From an uncultured Lachnospiraceae bacterium (GTDB lineage Bacteria; Bacillota; Clostridia; Lachnospirales; Lachnospiraceae), in assembly GCA_910580015.1 (NCBI GenBank), contig CAJTVT010000001.1:124001-188000 (forward strand): a stretch of DNA of 64,000 nt, given 5' to 3'. How positions within the stretch are numbered: the stretch's first letter is position 1; each line of letters begins with the position of its first letter. Below the pieces are notes generated by a model. The model had not been told where the DNA came from. It worked only from the letters and a program-made list of their open reading frames with translations, and ran no database searches. Positions 30,185 through 38,354 of the stretch are shown in pieces. The translations under genes and the position numbers were made by a program.

Positions 30185-31192
30185 TTATTTAGTGGATTCC
30201 TTCAGAATCACTTCATACCCCAACAAGGTTCTTTGCCTCACTCTATTCCCCTCAATCAGTTCAAGTAATATTTTACAGGCCACCATTCCCAATTCCCTGG
30301 CATTAAAGTACAGAGAGGTAATGGTGGGAAGATTGTTTTCCAAAATAGAACTGTCATAAAAAGAGAGCACTTTTAACTCTTCTGGAATAGAAATCTTTTC
30401 TTTTCGCAGTTTATTTAAGACGTGCATACATACTGCGTCATCTAGACAGGCAATACAATCCACATGTTCAAGAAGCAGCTTTTCCACTGCACGCTCAATC
30501 ATAATCTCTTTTTCCACATTTACAAAAATAATTTCTGGGATCACTGCTATTCCTGCCTGTTCATGAGCGTCCATGTAACCTTTCAGGCGATTTTGTGTCA
30601 CCACATGGGACTCGATTCCTCCAATCAACCCAATTCGATTCATCTTCTTCATGAGCAGAATGGATATCAATTCCCTGCAAGCACTCCTATGATCATTATC
30701 TACTTGAATTACGTCTTTATAATGAGTACTTCCCACGGTTACAAAGGGAATCCCCTGTGATTTGAGATATTCTATGTGAATGTCTTTTGTAAATGTCCGC
30801 ATCAAGATCACACCGTCTACTTTATGATTTTCTACCATCCGCACAAGTTGAGTACATTCTCCTTCCCTACTCATCGTAAGCAGAATATCATAATCCATAC
30901 TGACTGCTGTCTCCTCAATTCCTATCAGGCATGTTTGGAAAAATGGCAAATCCACCACCGTATAATCCTCTGGCAACATTACGCCTATATTATATGTTTT
31001 TAATTGTGCCAATCCCTTTGCCAATACATTTGGTTTATAATTATGCTCTTCAATATACGACAATACCCGTTCTCTGGTCCCCTTTCCAATACGTCCTTTG
31101 CCAGATATAGCCCTAGATACTGTAGATTTTGACACTCCAAGAGCCTCAGCCACATCTGATATTGTCAGCTTTTTTTCATTTGTCGGTTCCAT
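30185..31192 (-). CDS. LacI-family transcriptional regulator
   Basis: A 335-residue regulator. The N-terminal helix-turn-helix (LTISDVAEALGVSKSTVSRAISG, about 9-31) and hinge helix (NVLAKGLAQ) are typical. A periplasmic-binding-like effector domain follows. It probably represses the galactan importer operon through the two CAACCGGTTG-type sites downstream, with a galacto-oligosaccharide or galactose as inducer (inference from position). It begins 11 bases after the L,D-transpeptidase stop and may also be read from that gene's promoter. Confidence 0.92.
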   Translation of the reverse strand: MEPTNEKKLTISDVAEALGVSKSTVSRAISGKGRIGKGTRERVLSYIEEHNYKPNVLAKGLAQLKTYNIGVMLPEDYTVVDLPFFQTCLIGIEETAVSMDYDILLTMSREGECTQLVRMVENHKVDGVILMRTFTKDIHIEYLKSQGIPFVTVGSTHYKDVIQVDNDHRSACRELISILLMKKMNRIGLIGGIESHVVTQNRLKGYMDAHEQAGIAVIPEIIFVNVEKEIMIERAVEKLLLEHVDCIACLDDAVCMHVLNKLRKEKISIPEELKVLSFYDSSILENNLPTITSLYFNARELGMVACKILLELIEGNRVRQRTLLGYEVILKESTK

Positions 31193-31203
31193 GCCTTCAC
31201 CTC

Positions 31204-33042
31204 TTAGCCATTCCCCTGCCTTTCTAATTCTGCAATCTGTCGCTCTGCCTCTTCTAATTGACCATAATTAGTTACCTTCCCCCGTGCTGCGTCAGAAAGC
31301 TGGTTATACTGCTGCCGGATTGCTTCAATCTTACTCTTCATTTCCAGCGTTATCGTCTGTGTTGCCAACCCATTTATTGCGTCAATCACAGGCTGTGCTT
31401 CGGCCTGAGCCTGCTGATCTGCCGCAATCTCTGCCTCAAGCTGTGCAATGATTGCCTCTGCCTCCTGCAAAGTCCCATAGTTTGATACATACCCCTTCGC
31501 TGTATCACTCAAACCATTATACTGATTTCGGGCCTCTGCCACTGCTGCTTTGCTATCAAGAGTGATATCACCTAAACTCCCAATTACTTGAACAACAGTT
31601 GCCGCTGCATCCTGAGCTTTGGCTTTTGTGCTCTCCGACCCAGGCAAATGATATACCAGCACCGCACATCCAGCCTCTATATTCTCAAACAAAGTTTTTG
31701 CCGCATCAAAAGGCATATTGACACAACCATGAGAACCATTTTTCTTATAATAATTTCCACCAAAATCTCTACGCCAGGTGGCATCGTGAAAGCCTACACC
31801 TCCATTGAAAGGCATCCAATATGAGACAGGCGTGGCGTAATCTTCACCTCTTAATGTCTTGTCACGTTCTTTGTAATACAAGCCATAAGCGCCAGCCGGA
31901 GTGCTCCAGTTTTTCGAATCATTTCCTGACACAAAATCTGTTTCCAGAATTAATTCTCCATTTTTATAATAAAACAAATGCTGCGCAGTAAGGTTTACTT
32001 CCACATAAGTGCTTCCATAATCATTTCCATTTCTGCTGTTTGCCCATTTATCATATTCTGGCTCTCTCGTAGTCACTTTACCTTTTTTGATCAACTTTGT
32101 TAGTGCTTCTGTTTCTTTTTCTCGATTAATACGCCATCCATAATCTCCCCCCTCAACTGTAACTTCTGTACCATATGAGGTGGCAAGCTTTTTGGATCTT
32201 CCTGCTGTATTCCAGGTTTCTGCCAACCGCTCCACATAAGCTGCAACTTCTTCCTGAGATAATTCTAATTCGTGGTTCTCCTTTAACTTAATCCACTGAT
32301 TGATGGTCTCACCATCTAAGACTTCCTGTTTCTCTCCAAATTGATATGTTATGGCTGCCCCTACATATTTATTCATCGTCTCAGCCAAATCTTTGATCTC
32401 CTCAGATTCACTGGTAAAACGAGGCTTTTCATAACAATCCGCCTCTTCCAGTGAAAGCGTATTTTGAAGATTCAAAATCGTCTTTTTTAATGCTTTCATG
32501 AACTTCTTTAACTTTATGGTGGTTCCTTGTTCTTCTGGAATAATTTTATATCCTTCCTCTTTGGAATATTCTGAAATAAAAGCGTCTTCTGGTTTCTCCA
32601 TCTGACTTTTATCCATCATTTCAAGTCCTTTTGCTTTTCGCTTCAGTGCATCCTTGTCATAATCCACCATTGTTTCCACTTCAATCGGATATGTCTCAAA
32701 CAAAGCTTTTAGCCAAGTAAAACAATTCTGCTTTTTCAATTCTTTTTGAAGCGTTCCATCAAATACAGGCTTTAACGCAATATCTTCTCCGCTCAAAAAT
32801 TCTTCTTTTTCTTCTCGTCCTTCAATGACAAGCTGATATCCATTGATCTGCTGAATGATTTGCTGCTCTACCGCATCTACATCTTTGCCGGATGCATTTA
32901 CCCCATTGATTGTGGTTCCTGGCAGAAAATGATTCGTAAAAAATATCGCGATTCCTAAGTATACCATAAAAAGCCCCAGGAGCATTGCCGCTGAAATCCA
33001 TAGTCCCAGATGTCTTATTCCCATCTTCTTCTTAGTCTCCAT
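31204..33042 (-). CDS. L,D-transpeptidase (YkuD) with C-terminal helical repeats
   Basis: A 612-residue membrane-anchored wall enzyme. One N-terminal helix (about 12-35) is followed by a peptidoglycan-binding PG_binding_4-like region (about 50-260), and the YkuD catalytic domain (about 340-460). The active-site motif is HGCVNMPFDAAKTLF, with the upstream His in VGFHDATWR. It forms 3-3 crosslinks by cleaving tetrapeptide donors. The C-terminal 130 residues hold two copies of a roughly 50-residue helical unit (QYNGLSDTAKGYVSNYGTLQEAE and QYNQLSDAARGKVTNYGQLEEAE), a probable surface or wall-binding module. The start METKKKMG has GAAGGG 7 bases upstream. Confidence 0.92.
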   Translation of the reverse strand: METKKKMGIRHLGLWISAAMLLGLFMVYLGIAIFFTNHFLPGTTINGVNASGKDVDAVEQQIIQQINGYQLVIEGREEKEEFLSGEDIALKPVFDGTLQKELKKQNCFTWLKALFETYPIEVETMVDYDKDALKRKAKGLEMMDKSQMEKPEDAFISEYSKEEGYKIIPEEQGTTIKLKKFMKALKKTILNLQNTLSLEEADCYEKPRFTSESEEIKDLAETMNKYVGAAITYQFGEKQEVLDGETINQWIKLKENHELELSQEEVAAYVERLAETWNTAGRSKKLATSYGTEVTVEGGDYGWRINREKETEALTKLIKKGKVTTREPEYDKWANSRNGNDYGSTYVEVNLTAQHLFYYKNGELILETDFVSGNDSKNWSTPAGAYGLYYKERDKTLRGEDYATPVSYWMPFNGGVGFHDATWRRDFGGNYYKKNGSHGCVNMPFDAAKTLFENIEAGCAVLVYHLPGSESTKAKAQDAAATVVQVIGSLGDITLDSKAAVAEARNQYNGLSDTAKGYVSNYGTLQEAEAIIAQLEAEIAADQQAQAEAQPVIDAINGLATQTITLEMKSKIEAIRQQYNQLSDAARGKVTNYGQLEEAERQIAELERQGNG

Positions 33043-33204
33043 TTGTTTGCCCTTCTTTTTCTGTAGTGTCATGGCAAATTTGCCGTTGATTCCGTGTTAC
33101 AGAACACCAATACACTGAATCAAATCCATACATCGGTTTCACCTAATCATTATAATTATATTTTCTTCAATGTCAAATAATTTCTGTTTTTCAATATTTT
33201 ACAG

Positions 33205-33233
33205 TTGACATTTTATTTTTTGTATGATAGAAT
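33205..33233 (+). promoter_or_regulatory. Promoter of tRNA-Pro
   Basis: A perfect TTGACA, a 17-base spacer and TAGAAT end 10 bases before the tRNA, so the 5' leader is only a few bases long. Confidence 0.85.
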
Positions 33234-33243
33234 GGCTTTGTTT

Positions 33244-33318
33244 CGGGGTATGGCTCAGCTTGGCTAGAGCGCACGGCTGGGGGCCGTGAGGTCGCAGGTT
33301 CGAATCCTGTTACCCCGA
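33244..33318 (+). tRNA. tRNA-Pro (anticodon GGG)
   Basis: A complete cloverleaf: acceptor CGGGGTA with TACCCCG, D arm GCTC...GAGC, anticodon stem CACGG/CCGTG with loop CTGGGGG, and T arm GCAGG-TTCGAAT-CCTGT. The anticodon GGG reads CCC and CCU codons. CCA is not encoded. No clear rho-independent hairpin follows, though the downstream sequence is T-rich. Confidence 0.96.
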
Positions 33319-33784
33319 TTTTCTATTTTATTCTTGATTTTTTATATGTTCTGACTTTCCCCATTTTTGTTCGATATGTATTCTATTATTATTATCCTTA
33401 TTTTTTATCATCTCATAATTTTTAGTGGTTTTATACTATTTTGCACATCGTTCTTGCTTATCATACCACGGTCTGTAATAAACCGCAATATTTTAACATA
33501 TTCTAGATATCGTAGATTTACCATTTTCATATTGTTTTCTATCGTTCTTACACTCTATCTATAATTCTTCTTTCAAAATATTAATATCAGAAAGGTCGAA
33601 AGATATACTTTCCAACAATCAAAATTCAACATTATACTATATTTGATATTTCCATAGATTTTTCACAATTTTCAAGTTCGTAATCATAATTTTATCTTAT
33701 AAAAATATCTTAAATAATTATATGACGACAGAGTTGGGTTTTCCCAAAAGGAACCCGTTCATAGAAAACGTAACTCTCCTTCTG

Positions 33785-33812
33785 TTGGAAAATCCACGAA
33801 ATATGTTATAAT
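33785..33812 (+). promoter_or_regulatory. Orphan promoter-like sequence
   Basis: TTGGAA, a 16-base spacer and TATAAT stand before a region with no intact gene on the plus strand. It is preceded by a nested hairpin (GAGTT...AACTC enclosing GGGTT...AACCC, about 33730-33775). It could be the surviving control region of a decayed gene. The AT-rich 33319-33720 stretch holds no gene I can support. Confidence 0.4.
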
Positions 33813-34185
33813 TTAACCAGGACTAACGGAGATGGATAGGAAAAATTCGAAAATACAGAAATTAAAGACATTACAATGAACAATATAACCTTTCCTCGGA
33901 GGAAGCGGAAGGATATCTCCCAAACTTATATCACAGTTCCCACACGAATGCTTAGCAATTAAATTAAAAAAATCGTCCATAGAGAAAGAGTGTATCGTCT
34001 TATAACTTCCAGAGACTTTACACTTTTTCTTTATGAACAATTTCGAGGACATGATTTTTATCAAACCAATGACATACAAAGAAATCTACATGTTATAACC
34101 AGACGCAACACCAAGAATCTTAGGGCCTGTTCTATACCTTGTTGTATGCAAATTGCTTACAGAAAAATACGAAACCATATCTTAT
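33813..34185 (+). pseudogene. Possible decayed coding region
   Basis: Read on the plus strand with one frameshift and two in-frame stops, this stretch gives runs that look like real protein: SEEAEGY, then SPKLISQFPHECLAIKLK, then MNNFEDMIFIKPMTYKEIYM and PRILGPVLYLVVCKLL. An orphan promoter precedes it. An 88-codon frame on the minus strand is also open but has no RBS and poor composition. I cannot name the ancestor. Treat as weak evidence of a gene remnant. Confidence 0.3.
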
Positions 34186-34868
34186 TGGCCTGGTACTCGT
34201 TCTCTTCTGCGGCGTTCATACACCCGTTTTCTACTAGGCTGATAGTCTAACGCATATACCAGAGAATACATCACAACCGCCAAAAGGCAAGCCGTAATCA
34301 CATCAAATACGGAATGCTGTTTTAAAAGCATCGTAGAAGCAACGATTGAACTCATCAAAAGGAAGGAGCCTCTTCTAATCCACTTCTTCTCCTTCAACTG
34401 CTCACTGTGCATCACTGCCAAATGCACACCAATCGAATTATATACATGGATACTGGGGAATAAATTCGTCGGTGTATCTACCATATATAATCCCTGCACC
34501 ATAGAAATAAAAATATTATCTCTCTCAAATACCCTTGGTCGCAGATAATGCCCATGAGGATATACTGTAGAGATGACAAGGAAAATTGTCATACCCACAA
34601 AAAGAAAAATACACAATTTATAATAATCCTGTACATTCTTAAAAAAGAAATACGCGATTGCAATTGCTACATATCCAAACCACATGAGATACGGTATAAT
34701 AAATATCTCAACAAAGGGTATATAGTCATCTACCGCCATATGAATCACATGAAACCTCCTGGTTACTGTCTGTTCAAGATAAGCAAACCATGGAATATAA
34801 ATCAAAAAATAGGCTAAGATCCAACTGTGTCGATACTGGTACAAAAAATGCTTTAATTTTTCTCTCAT
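34182..34868 (-). CDS. PAP2-superfamily membrane phosphatase
   Basis: A 228-residue protein with six predicted membrane helices. The three phosphatase motifs are recognisable in Aur1-like form: PHGHYLRPR (about 104-112), PSIHVYNSI (about 137-145) and KQHSVFDVITA (about 182-192). The catalytic His pair and Asp are retained. It likely acts on a lipid phosphate such as phosphatidic acid or undecaprenyl pyrophosphate at the membrane. The C-terminus is strongly basic (RKRVYERRRRERV). AAAGGG lies about 10 bases upstream. It stands alone. Confidence 0.85.
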   Translation of the reverse strand: MREKLKHFLYQYRHSWILAYFLIYIPWFAYLEQTVTRRFHVIHMAVDDYIPFVEIFIIPYLMWFGYVAIAIAYFFFKNVQDYYKLCIFLFVGMTIFLVISTVYPHGHYLRPRVFERDNIFISMVQGLYMVDTPTNLFPSIHVYNSIGVHLAVMHSEQLKEKKWIRRGSFLLMSSIVASTMLLKQHSVFDVITACLLAVVMYSLVYALDYQPSRKRVYERRRRERVPGQ

Positions 34869-35052
34869 ATTCTTTCACCCTTTGCTGCTGATAACTCTAT
34901 TATACGCGTCATTGACTTGCATTATAGCACAGGAAGTACAGAGAAACAATGGGAATTTTACTGCTTCAAGAAATCTTAAGAATATATAGAAATTTCTGCA
35001 AAGGACCAAACTATTCTTTGTATAATTTATGTATAAATCATATTTTTCTCCA

Positions 35053-35081
35053 TTGACTTTTATGCATTTTGATGGTACTAT
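35053..35081 (+). promoter_or_regulatory. Promoter of the alcohol dehydrogenase gene
   Basis: TTGACT, a 17-base spacer and TACTAT lie about 50 bases upstream of the ATG at 35130. Confidence 0.65.
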
Positions 35082-35129
35082 TTCGTTAGAGTTGTCATAC
35101 ATTATACAATTATCATCAAGGAGGTTTAT

Positions 35130-36320
35130 ATGGCACGTTTTACATTACCAAGAGATTTATATCATGGAAAAGGTTCACTGGAAGAACTCAAGAATTTAAC
35201 CGGAAAAAAAGCCATTATCGTAGTGGGAGGAGGTTCCATGAGGCGTTTTGGTTTTCTGGATCGTGCAGTGGGATATCTGGAAGAAGCTGGTATGGAAGTT
35301 GCCCTGTTTGAAAATGTAGAGCCAGATCCAAGCGTGGAAACTGTTATGAAAGGTGCAGAAAAAATGCGGGAATTTCAACCAGATTGGATTATTTCCATGG
35401 GTGGTGGATCCCCTATAGACGCTGCGAAGGCAATGTGGGCATTTTATGAATATCCAGAAACCACCTTTGAAGATTTGATCACACCATTTAATTTCCCAAC
35501 ACTGAGAACAAAAGCCAAATTCTGTGCAATTCCTTCCACATCTGGAACCGCAACAGAGGTGACTGCATTCTCTGTCATCACAGATTATGCAAAAGGTATC
35601 AAATATCCTCTTGCAGACTTTAACATTACACCAGATGTTGCAATTGTGGATCCAGCACTTGCTGAGACCATGCCTAAGAAATTAACTGCTCACACTGGAA
35701 TGGACGCTATGACCCATGCGATCGAAGCCTATGTATCTACGCTTCACTGTGACTACACTGATCCATTGGCTCTCCATGCAATTAAAATGATTCACCGTGA
35801 TTTAAAGGCTTCCTTTGACGGTGATATGGACGCACGAGATCGTATGCACAATGCTCAATGTTTGGCTGGAATGGCTTTCTCCAATGCTTTACTTGGAATT
35901 GTTCACTCTATGGCACATAAGACTGGGGCTGCTTACAGCGGTGGACATATCGTTCATGGCTGCGCCAATGCCATGTATCTGCCCAAAGTCATCAAATATA
36001 ATGCGAAGAATGCAGAAGCTGCAACGCGCTACGCAGAGATCGCTTCCTTTATCGGTCTGAAAGGTGATACCACGGAAGCTCTGGTAGACGCACTGATTAC
36101 AGAATTAAAATCCATGAATACTTCTCTGGAAATCCCTTCCTGTATCAAAGATTATGAGGGTGGAATCATTGATGAGAAAGAATTTATGGATAAACTTCCT
36201 GAAGTTGCAAAACTGGCAATTTCCGATGCCTGCACCGGATCCAATCCCAGAATCCCAACTCCAGAAGAGATGGAACAGCTGTTAAAAGCATGTTTCTATG
36301 ACGAGGAGATTGATTTCTAG
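35130..36320 (+). CDS. Iron-containing alcohol dehydrogenase
   Basis: A 396-residue group III dehydrogenase. The NAD(P)-binding motif is ISMGGGSPIDAAKAMW (about 89-104), and the metal ligands lie in the HAIEAYVS region, GIVHSMAHKTGA and HGCANAMYLP. It should interconvert an aldehyde or ketone and the alcohol during fermentation, possibly butanol or 1,3-propanediol type. AAGGAGG lies 7 bases upstream. It is monocistronic, with its own promoter and a large hairpin after it. Confidence 0.94.
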   Translation: MARFTLPRDLYHGKGSLEELKNLTGKKAIIVVGGGSMRRFGFLDRAVGYLEEAGMEVALFENVEPDPSVETVMKGAEKMREFQPDWIISMGGGSPIDAAKAMWAFYEYPETTFEDLITPFNFPTLRTKAKFCAIPSTSGTATEVTAFSVITDYAKGIKYPLADFNITPDVAIVDPALAETMPKKLTAHTGMDAMTHAIEAYVSTLHCDYTDPLALHAIKMIHRDLKASFDGDMDARDRMHNAQCLAGMAFSNALLGIVHSMAHKTGAAYSGGHIVHGCANAMYLPKVIKYNAKNAEAATRYAEIASFIGLKGDTTEALVDALITELKSMNTSLEIPSCIKDYEGGIIDEKEFMDKLPEVAKLAISDACTGSNPRIPTPEEMEQLLKACFYDEEIDF

Positions 36321-36364
36321 CATTACACAAGTTCTCGCCAAAAGAGCAAGTTTTTCAGTACATA

Positions 36365-36439
36365 AGAGGCTGCTACAGAATGAACTTCAAGCGGACTATT
36401 TCTAAATACCCGTTTGATCCATATTCTGTGGCAGCCTCT
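36365..36439. terminator. Large imperfect hairpin after the alcohol dehydrogenase gene
   Basis: AGAGGCTGCTACAGAAT pairs with ATTCTGTGGCAGCCTCT, and an inner stem pairs TCAAGCGG with CCGTTTGA. It lies between two converging genes and may serve both. It is longer than a standard terminator and lacks a T run. Confidence 0.6.
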
Positions 36440-36496
36440 GCCAATTTCATTTTATGGAAGAGCCAATTTTATAAAATGCAAGTCTGTCAAATTTCT

Positions 36497-37195
36497 CTAA
36501 ATCAATGGAAGCATATGCTCCACCAGAGCAGCAGAATGCGCAGCGGCAGCTTTTTCAAAAACTGGATATGCTGTCTCAGCACTCTCATCTGCCTTATCCG
36601 AAATTGCCCGAATCACCACAAAGGGAACGTGATTCAAATAGGCCGCATGAGCAATGGAAGCTCCCTCCATTTCGACACAAAAACCTTGGAAATTCTCAAT
36701 GATATGTTCTTTTACTTTTTTATCACTGATAAACTGATCACCACTCACAATTCTTCCCTGATATGCACGAATATCTGGATTCACCTCTTTACAACTTGAT
36801 ACCGCAAGCTGCACTAGATGCTCTTCTGCTGGAAAAGCCAGGCATCCAACTTGAGGAACCTCTCCCAATGGATAACCAAACACCCGTACATCCACATCAT
36901 GATGCAACGCATCTGTAGAAACCACAATATCCCCAATATCAATCTCATTCTTCAAAGAACCTGCCACACCTGTATTGATAATATGGGTCACCGCAAATAC
37001 ATCACATAGAATTTGGGTGCAGAGCGCAGCATTTACTTTTCCAATCCCGCTTCGTACAATTACCACCGCTGTTCCATTTAAAGTTCCCTCCTGAAATTCC
37101 ATGGATGCCTTTTCTACAGTCCTTTCGATGGTCATTTTAGATTTCAAAGCTTCCACTTCCAATTCCATCGCGCCGATAATTCCTATTTTCTTCAT
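36497..37195 (-). CDS. mtnN: 5'-methylthioadenosine/S-adenosylhomocysteine nucleosidase
   Basis: A 232-residue purine nucleosidase. It splits adenine from S-adenosylhomocysteine and methylthioadenosine. Motifs are GIIGAMELEVEALK at the N-terminus with the catalytic Glu, NTGVAGSLK, and CVEMEGASIAHAA with the ribose-binding Glu. The C-terminal catalytic Asp is in RAISDKAD. It follows luxS by 12 bases, so the pair performs the two-step recycling of SAH to homocysteine and AI-2 precursor. GGAGG is 5 bases upstream of the ATG. Confidence 0.96.
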   Translation of the reverse strand: MKKIGIIGAMELEVEALKSKMTIERTVEKASMEFQEGTLNGTAVVIVRSGIGKVNAALCTQILCDVFAVTHIINTGVAGSLKNEIDIGDIVVSTDALHHDVDVRVFGYPLGEVPQVGCLAFPAEEHLVQLAVSSCKEVNPDIRAYQGRIVSGDQFISDKKVKEHIIENFQGFCVEMEGASIAHAAYLNHVPFVVIRAISDKADESAETAYPVFEKAAAAHSAALVEHMLPLI

Positions 37196-37207
37196 CACAT
37201 CCTCCTT

Positions 37208-37687
37208 CTACTCTGGATATACCAGATGTGCCTCATCAATGCCATACAGTGTCCGAGTCAGGTAACGATCCGCCAAATAATTAGCCATTCCAAGGTTCAT
37301 ATCCAGATAATTTCCACAATCTTTGGCACTGGCTCCAGGCACTTCTTCTTTATAATCTCGAATAAATTCATACATACTTGTAACCAATCCCACAACATCC
37401 TTAGATTCGTAATCCCCAGCAAGCAGCAAATAAAAACCAGTTCGACACCCCATAGGTCCAAAATAGATTGTCTTATCCTTGTATTCTGGATCATTTCTCA
37501 GATACGTTGCCGCCAAATGCTCTATGGTGTGCACCTCAGCGGTATTCATCACGGGTTCATCATTGGGAGATGTCATTCTCAGATCAAAGGTGGTAATCAC
37601 CTCTTCCCCCACAAAATCCTTTCGAGATACATATACCCCTGGCTCCAACTTTATGTGATCAATCGTAAAACTTGTGATTTTTTCCAT
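37208..37687 (-). CDS. luxS: S-ribosylhomocysteine lyase
   Basis: A 159-residue LuxS, full length. The metal-binding HTIEHLAATYLRN (about 53-65) and the catalytic Cys in GPMGCRTGFYLLL (about 77-89) are intact, with the third ligand in the KDCGNY region. It splits S-ribosylhomocysteine into homocysteine and DPD, the precursor of autoinducer 2. It lies between a HAD phosphatase gene and mtnN in a seven-gene operon. Confidence 0.97.
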   Translation of the reverse strand: MEKITSFTIDHIKLEPGVYVSRKDFVGEEVITTFDLRMTSPNDEPVMNTAEVHTIEHLAATYLRNDPEYKDKTIYFGPMGCRTGFYLLLAGDYESKDVVGLVTSMYEFIRDYKEEVPGASAKDCGNYLDMNLGMANYLADRYLTRTLYGIDEAHLVYPE

Positions 37688-37709
37688 GTTTCTCTCTCCT
37701 TTCCCAGCT

Positions 37710-38354
37710 CTATTCTTTTTGAAATAATTTTTCTACTAATTGGGGCAGCTCCTTGAGTTCTCTGATAAATGGAGTCTCAGCCTCCACAGTCCCATATCCG
37801 GTCCTTGCGTGGACAAATGGCATTCCTGCCTTGGTAGCAGACAGATAATCCCCCTGCGTATCTCCCACATACACTGCCCAGTCCAGATGATTCCGCTCTG
37901 CCACCAGTCGGATATTATGATCTTTCTCTTTTCCAGTACCGCCAAAACTTTCAAAGTCATCAAAATATTGGCCCAATCTGTGATATTCCAAAAATGCTTC
38001 GATATATCCCACTTGGCAATTACTTACAATATAGAGATGGTAACCCAACTCTTTTAATTGTTGCAATGTATCTTCTAGACCTTCCAGAAGACTCCCACCA
38101 TGACGCCGAATATATTCATTTTCCTCCTGACAGCAATAAACAAGCAACTCTCTTCTGACATCCAAGCTGTACTCTCCAAAAAGTATATCCGCGATATCGT
38201 ACATACTCTTTCCCATGACTGCCTGAACCATTTCCACAGTGATCTCCTTATCCACATCTGGACGTTGTTCCAGTGCCTCCTTCCAGGAAACTGCAACCTG
38301 CTCCGAAGAATCCCACAAGGTACCGTCCAAGTCAAATAAAATTCCCTTTTTCAT
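37710..38354 (-). CDS. HAD-superfamily phosphatase (phosphoglycolate phosphatase-like)
   Basis: A 214-residue class IA HAD hydrolase. The nucleophile motif is FDLDGTLWDS (about 6-15), motif II is IVSNCQVGY, and the acidic motif III is YVGDTQGDYLSATKAG. A helical cap lies between. Substrate unknown. Its ATG shares the A of the aspS stop (TGATG), so translation is coupled to aspS. A salvage or house-cleaning role is plausible. Confidence 0.9.
   Translation of the reverse strand: MKKGILFDLDGTLWDSSEQVAVSWKEALEQRPDVDKEITVEMVQAVMGKSMYDIADILFGEYSLDVRRELLVYCCQEENEYIRRHGGSLLEGLEDTLQQLKELGYHLYIVSNCQVGYIEAFLEYHRLGQYFDDFESFGGTGKEKDHNIRLVAERNHLDWAVYVGDTQGDYLSATKAGMPFVHARTGYGTVEAETPFIRELKELPQLVEKLFQKE

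Noticed and set aside
33367..33564. 65-codon hydrophobic plus-strand ORF after the tRNA.
   Set aside because: Very AT-rich, no RBS, composition explained by T-rich DNA; no family recognised.
33813..34079. 88-codon minus-strand ORF between tRNA and PAP2 gene.
   Set aside because: No RBS and unlikely composition; the plus strand gives more protein-like runs with frameshifts.
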